A DNA stretch of 64,000 bases, taken from positions 2,542,001 through 2,606,000 of the forward strand of contig NZ_CP135435.1 in the NCBI RefSeq assembly GCF_032341175.1. Reading direction: 5' to 3'. The notes under the pieces are model-generated. The model saw only the letters and a list, made by a program, of their open reading frames with translations. It did not search any database and had not been told where the DNA came from. Positions 61,295 to 64,000 of this stretch are shown in pieces (position 1 is the first letter of the stretch; every line of letters begins with the position of its first letter). This DNA is from Bacillus sp. DTU_2020_1000418_1_SI_GHA_SEK_038. GTDB taxonomy: Bacteria; Bacillota; Bacilli; Bacillales; Cytobacillaceae. A program made the position numbers and the translations under genes.

Positions 61295-61590
61295 CTTGAA
61301 GTTTGGGAAACTACCTGCACTTTGTTTCCACTTTTTCTTGGATTTCTTGAAATTTGGGAAACTACTCGCACTTTGTTTCCACTTTTTCTTGATTATCTTG
61401 AAATTTGGGAAACTACTCGGACTTTGTTTCCACTTTTTCTTGATTATCTAGAAATTTGGGAAACTACTCGCACTTTGTTTCCACTTTTTCTTAGATTTCT
61501 TGAAATTTTGGAAACTACTCGCACTTTGTTTCTACTTTTTCTTGGATTTTTTGAGATTTGGAAAACTACTCGTGTTTTGTTTCCATTTAA
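61295..61590. repeat. 51-bp tandem repeat, six copies
   Basis: Unit landmarks (GGGAAACTAC) fall at 61305, 61356, 61407, 61458, 61509 and 61560, an exact 51-bp step. Each unit contains the inverted repeat GGAAAC-N12-GTTTCC. Copies 2 to 4 are nearly identical; the outer ones have drifted. The plus strand reads in one open frame as 17-residue repeats, but there is no credible start. Confidence 0.88.
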
Positions 61591-61710
61591 CTCGAAATCT
61601 GGTAAACAAAAAAAGCACTGTTAGTCTGTACTATTTTTGAATGCTTATTTTCAAATGTTTTGAAACCAATTATAATAAAATAGGAAGATAATTATTAAGG
61701 AGTGATTTTG

Positions 61711-61926
61711 TTGGCTAGATCGAGAGCAAAAAAAATGAGAGAAAGATCCGTTCGCGAGGGAAAAAGAGATCCTGAATTAAATCGGAGCTCATTTGCGTTT
61801 GCAGATATGAGGACAAGAACAACGAAGACAAAGAAGGATTATTTATACCGTGAAAAACATAAGAACCATACACTCGTTGATAGAAGTGATGGTTCTTTTT
61901 ATTTTGTAGCATTATTGAGCTTTTAA
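61711..61926 (+). CDS. Small basic protein of unknown function
   Basis: 71 residues starting with TTG 61711, eight bases after AAGGAG. Very rich in Arg and Lys (ARSRAKKMRERSVREGKRDPELNRSS), with a C-terminal SDGSFYF. Similar short basic proteins occur widely in bacilli, unnamed. The last 20 codons overlap a strong hairpin, and its 3' end overlaps the convergent gene by 15 bases. Confidence 0.65.
   Translation: MARSRAKKMRERSVREGKRDPELNRSSFAFADMRTRTTKTKKDYLYREKHKNHTLVDRSDGSFYFVALLSF
61861..61900. terminator. Terminator hairpin inside the end of the small gene
   Basis: AAGAACCAT-A-CACT ... AGTG-ATGGTTCTT forms a 13-pair stem, with TTTTT on the plus strand and a weaker T-run on the minus strand. 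It fits the convergent gene ending at 61912, yet lies before the stop codon of the plus-strand gene. Confidence 0.7.
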
Positions 61927-62463
61927 ATATTTTTCCCGAAAGGTGATATAGGATTGTAAACTTCCTTGATAAATAAGCCTATGAGAGGAAGCTTCTTTTA
62001 GATCTTGTGGGGTGATCATGCAAAGTTGTTTATTGATTTCGAGGAGCCTGCCTTCTTGCAGCACCATAGCAACAAAATGTGAACAGAAAAAGGCGTGTTT
62101 TCTATTAATTCTTTTATTTAATGCAATGGCCAATAAGCCAAGTAAATTGTAGCGATATTTTTGCTTATTTTCATCGATTTCTTTAATTATTTTTAACATG
62201 CGATTATATTTCTTTTCATTTACCGTAAATACATATACGGCACAGGATGCATTCTTGAATAGCTCTGACCGAATATCTTCCTTTACAAATCCGCCAACAA
62301 AGGGATTCCTTGGTCTTTTTCTTCCAAAACTGTATACCTCAGTCAATTCGCAGTCAAATCCAATCGAAGCATGGTTATGACATTCTTTCGTATATAGCTT
62401 AATCATTCTAGTAAATATCGTTCCTGTATCGGTAAGCAGAAGATACACCTTTCTGTCCCCCAT
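61912..62463 (-). CDS. YiiX-like permuted papain-fold protein
   Basis: 183 residues from ATG 62463 (TAGGAGGG upstream). The order is HASIGFDCEL first and FFCSHFVAMVL later, the layout of circularly permuted NlpC/P60-like enzymes (YiiX/YebB group), with His and Cys as catalytic pair. Such proteins act on peptidoglycan or lipid amides. Function here unknown. Confidence 0.6.
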   Translation of the reverse strand: MGDRKVYLLLTDTGTIFTRMIKLYTKECHNHASIGFDCELTEVYSFGRKRPRNPFVGGFVKEDIRSELFKNASCAVYVFTVNEKKYNRMLKIIKEIDENKQKYRYNLLGLLAIALNKRINRKHAFFCSHFVAMVLQEGRLLEINKQLCMITPQDLKEASSHRLIYQGSLQSYITFREKYLKAQ

Positions 62464-62848
62464 GAATAACCCTCCTATAAGAAAAGCGCAAGCGACTTGG
62501 TCACCCCCGACAAGCACAAGACGAGCCTCTCGGAAAGGTGCTCTTTACCTTTCTGGGAGGATTGGCTTGTGACCTCGAGGGGGTAGGCGCTGGAGCTAGA
62601 CAGTTCCACTTGCATATGTATTCCGCAATTCTTCTGCTTCCATTAAAACAAATTATTATTCTATTCAATAGACACTAGAGATTTAACTTATCATAGGGCC
62701 AGAGACGTATTCGTACTATTTTTCTACTTTTCTGCTCATATCCAATATTATACAAAAATTATTCACCTTTGAAAATTAAAAAGTGAAAAAATTGGATGAA
62801 TTTGAATATAGATGCAAAGAAGGATGGATGTTAGTAAGGGGGAATTTC
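62464..62848. other. Intergenic stretch with a dispersed-repeat-like element
   Basis: 385 bases. 62482-62602 is the repeat described separately; 62603-62848 is AT-rich, with the GGGGG ribosome binding site of the next gene at its end. Confidence 0.6.
62482..62602. repeat. Bacillaceae-type extragenic repeat
   Basis: Begins AAAAGCGCAAGCGACTTGG and ends TAGGCGCTGGAGCTAGACA, ends I associate with an abundant extragenic repeat of bacilli. The interior forms a long imperfect hairpin (AAGCACAAG ... CTTGTG). GC content is well above the flanks. It abuts the ribosome binding site of the gene on its left. Confidence 0.65.
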
Positions 62849-63019
62849 ATGTGGTTCTGGTTTCAGGCGTTTATAATGATAATCATTTTATGGATACTGA
62901 TTGAAGAAGGGATTTATTTTTTTGTTAATCGCAGCATTTTTGGCCAATCTTTTTTAGAAAAGAAATGGAGAAGCTTTTTTAAATGGGCAGGGAATAAATT
63001 AAAAAGGAATGCATCTTAA
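62849..63019 (+). CDS. Small single-helix membrane protein
   Basis: 56 residues from ATG 62849, six bases after GGGGG. One transmembrane helix (WFQAFIMIIILWILIEEGIYFFV), then a basic tail. The frame extends up to a GTG at 62783 without a binding site. Family not recognised. Confidence 0.55.
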   Translation: MWFWFQAFIMIIILWILIEEGIYFFVNRSIFGQSFLEKKWRSFFKWAGNKLKRNAS

Positions 63020-63089
63020 TTGCATTTTTGTCAAAAGTATTAGAGGATGATATTGAATAATACATAATTATATATTTGGAGGTAGAAGC

Positions 63090-63542
63090 ATGAATCCTGT
63101 TAATCATTTTCTGTCACATCGTACTGTAACGAATGCCTTAGTTGAAAAAATCGAAAAATCCAATTACGAGTTTAAACCAACTGAAACATCGATGAGTGCA
63201 CAAAAATTAGTGACACATATTTACACTTCTTATTATAAGTTTATTAAAACAGTTAAGGAAGGAAACGGATCTCCTTTTTTGGAAAAATTCGAGGATGCCG
63301 AATTGTCTCTTTCTCAGCTAGGTGAAGAATTCACTGAGAAAACAAAGGAACTTCTAGCTTCACTTACAAAAGAGGAGCTTGAACGTGAAATCGATATGTC
63401 GAAAATTTTCGGCATGAATGTGACGGGCCATCAAATGGTACAAATGGCCATTGAACATGAAATTCATCATAAGGGCAATCTATTCGTCTATGTTAGAGAA
63501 ATGGGACATACGGATCTGCCGCTTTACATAAATTTAAGATAA
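63090..63542 (+). CDS. DinB-family protein
   Basis: 150 residues forming a DinB/YfiT four-helix bundle. Metal-binding histidines: His in LVTHIYTSYY and the H-x3-H pair of IEHEIHHKG. Members include thiol transferases using bacillithiol, and DNA-damage-induced proteins of unknown function. ATG 63090 has TGGAGG upstream. Confidence 0.85.
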   Translation: MNPVNHFLSHRTVTNALVEKIEKSNYEFKPTETSMSAQKLVTHIYTSYYKFIKTVKEGNGSPFLEKFEDAELSLSQLGEEFTEKTKELLASLTKEELEREIDMSKIFGMNVTGHQMVQMAIEHEIHHKGNLFVYVREMGHTDLPLYINLR

Positions 63543-63557
63543 AACAAAATCATTCTG

Positions 63558-63590
63558 AACAGACTTGCGGACATTGCAAGTCTGTTTTTT
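63558..63590 (+). terminator. Terminator of the DinB-family gene
   Basis: AACAGACTTGC pairs with GCAAGTCTGTT (63558-63586), followed by a T-run. Confidence 0.9.
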
Positions 63591-63670
63591 TACTGAAAAT
63601 TATTGGGTAAAATTTTGAAGTAAGTACATATTAACAATGTCAGCAGGACTAATTGAAGGAGGTAATCTAC

Positions 63671-63835
63671 GTGACTAAGCAAGGAAGACATAACTCAAAT
63701 CAAACCCGTGCCCAAATAGAAAAACAGGATAAAAGGAATGATATTGAATTAGGAGCAGAATTCCAAATCGGCAATGATTCCTCACAAAGCCAGAAGAAAA
63801 GCGGGAAACAGGCCAATAAGAAGAAAATGAAATAA
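63671..63835 (+). CDS. Small Lys/Gln-rich protein, possible gamma-type spore protein
   Basis: 54 residues from GTG 63671, seven bases after AAGGAGGT. It is hydrophilic, rich in Gln, Asn, Lys and Ser, with one LGAEFQ segment that recalls the repeated GTEF of gamma-type small acid-soluble spore proteins. It has only one such segment, so the match is weak. Confidence 0.45.
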   Translation: MTKQGRHNSNQTRAQIEKQDKRNDIELGAEFQIGNDSSQSQKKSGKQANKKKMK

Positions 63836-63843
63836 TAAGGAAG

Positions 63844-63878
63844 CCGCTTCGATAAAAGTTATCGAAGCGGTACTTTTT
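63844..63878 (+). terminator. Terminator after the small Lys/Gln-rich gene
   Basis: CCGCTTCGATAA pairs with TTATCGAAGCGG (63844-63870), followed by TACTTTTT. Confidence 0.9.
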
Positions 63879-64000
63879 CCGATATAGGCTTGCGAGGTAA
63901 CTTCATGGAAACCATTTTTAAAGTCCTTTGATAAAACAAACACCATCCGCTTCATGACCTTCATTGAATGAGCAATTCATAGTAAGAGTTTTTACTGATC

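Larger units (their letters stand above)
61189..61710. other. Intergenic region upstream of the nitrate operon
   Basis: 522 bases holding the operon promoter with two GC-rich dyads (61227-61290), the 51-bp tandem repeat (61295-61590) and the upstream region of the small basic protein gene (61650-61710). Confidence 0.6.

Noticed and set aside
61295..61590. CRISPR array
   Set aside because: The copies are direct 51-bp tandem units without unique spacers, and no cas genes are present.
61274..61624. 116-codon plus-strand frame made of 17-residue repeats
   Set aside because: It arises because the 51-bp repeat unit is a multiple of three and lacks stops; start is TTG without a binding site, and the protein shows no fold.
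63918..64000. Possible C-terminal end of a minus-strand gene at the right edge (27 codons ending in TAA)
   Set aside because: The reading (SFNEGHEADGVCFIKGL) is plausible, but 27 codons without a known motif are not enough; the neighbouring sequence is needed.

Overview
The window is a stretch of low-GC Firmicutes chromosome. The evidence is AGGAGG-type ribosome binding sites, frequent TTG and GTG starts, U-tailed terminators, and families typical of Bacillaceae: YoaE, YtrA/YtrB, DUF1657 plus DUF421, DUF2294, IseA-like and a CwlO-like NlpC/P60 protein. It is probably a facultatively anaerobic, spore-forming Bacillus-like soil organism. I see no rRNA, tRNA, CRISPR array, prophage or insertion sequence.

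Layout. 0-8 kb: a truncated P1 peptidase, a YoaE-type molybdo-enzyme, small enzymes (SET, MaoC, metallo-beta-lactamase fold), a PAS-GGDEF-EAL c-di-GMP protein and a DUF169 protein. 8.7-21 kb: a Liv-type ABC uptake operon carrying two acyl-CoA ligases (livG - acyl-CoA ligase - livH - livM - binding protein - livF - PaaK-like ligase), then pssA, then a beta-oxidation operon (SDR - acyl-CoA dehydrogenase - thiolase). Together they suggest import, CoA activation and degradation of an organic acid. 21-25 kb: a YtrA repressor - ABC ATPase - large permease - ECF sigma operon with a YtrA-type operator. 25-27 kb: a formate dehydrogenase read through an in-frame TGA at the selenocysteine position, with a SECIS-like hairpin directly after it. 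27.5-37 kb: glycolate use (LctP-family permease, IclR regulator, malate synthase G, GlcD, GlcF, GlcE); three promoters share a GAAACA-N-TGTTTTC-like dyad. 37-44 kb: a peptidoglycan hydrolase, a YdeP-like molybdo-enzyme, a DUF2294 gene, fdhD and moaA. The leaders of the YdeP-like and DUF2294 genes carry a repeated hairpin with the core TAGCGANCCTG and covarying arms, followed by terminators, which looks like a cis-regulatory RNA. 44-51 kb: DUF421/DUF1657, a cupin behind Fnr-like and Fur-like sites, a split nitrilase/acetyltransferase pair, an IseA-like protein and a two-part threonine/serine exporter.

51-61 kb is a nitrate module on the minus strand: membrane cytochrome b-like protein, Mo-bis-MGD catalytic subunit, 4Fe-4S electron carrier, Tat-exported Rieske protein, three small unknown proteins, a NarK-type transporter fused to a PAS domain, a small histidine kinase, an NreC-like regulator, an NreA-like GAF protein and a PAS-PAS histidine kinase. 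Two GC-rich palindromes 21 bp apart sit just upstream of its promoter, next to a 51-bp tandem repeat. The last 2.3 kb holds small proteins and a dispersed-repeat-like element.

The theme is anaerobic and molybdenum metabolism: four different molybdopterin oxidoreductases (three apparently Cys-ligated, one Sec), MoaA and FdhD for the cofactor and its sulfuration, and nitrate sensing and transport. The selenoprotein implies that SelA, SelB, SelD and tRNA-Sec lie elsewhere in the genome. All function calls come from reading motifs by eye; no database search was run.
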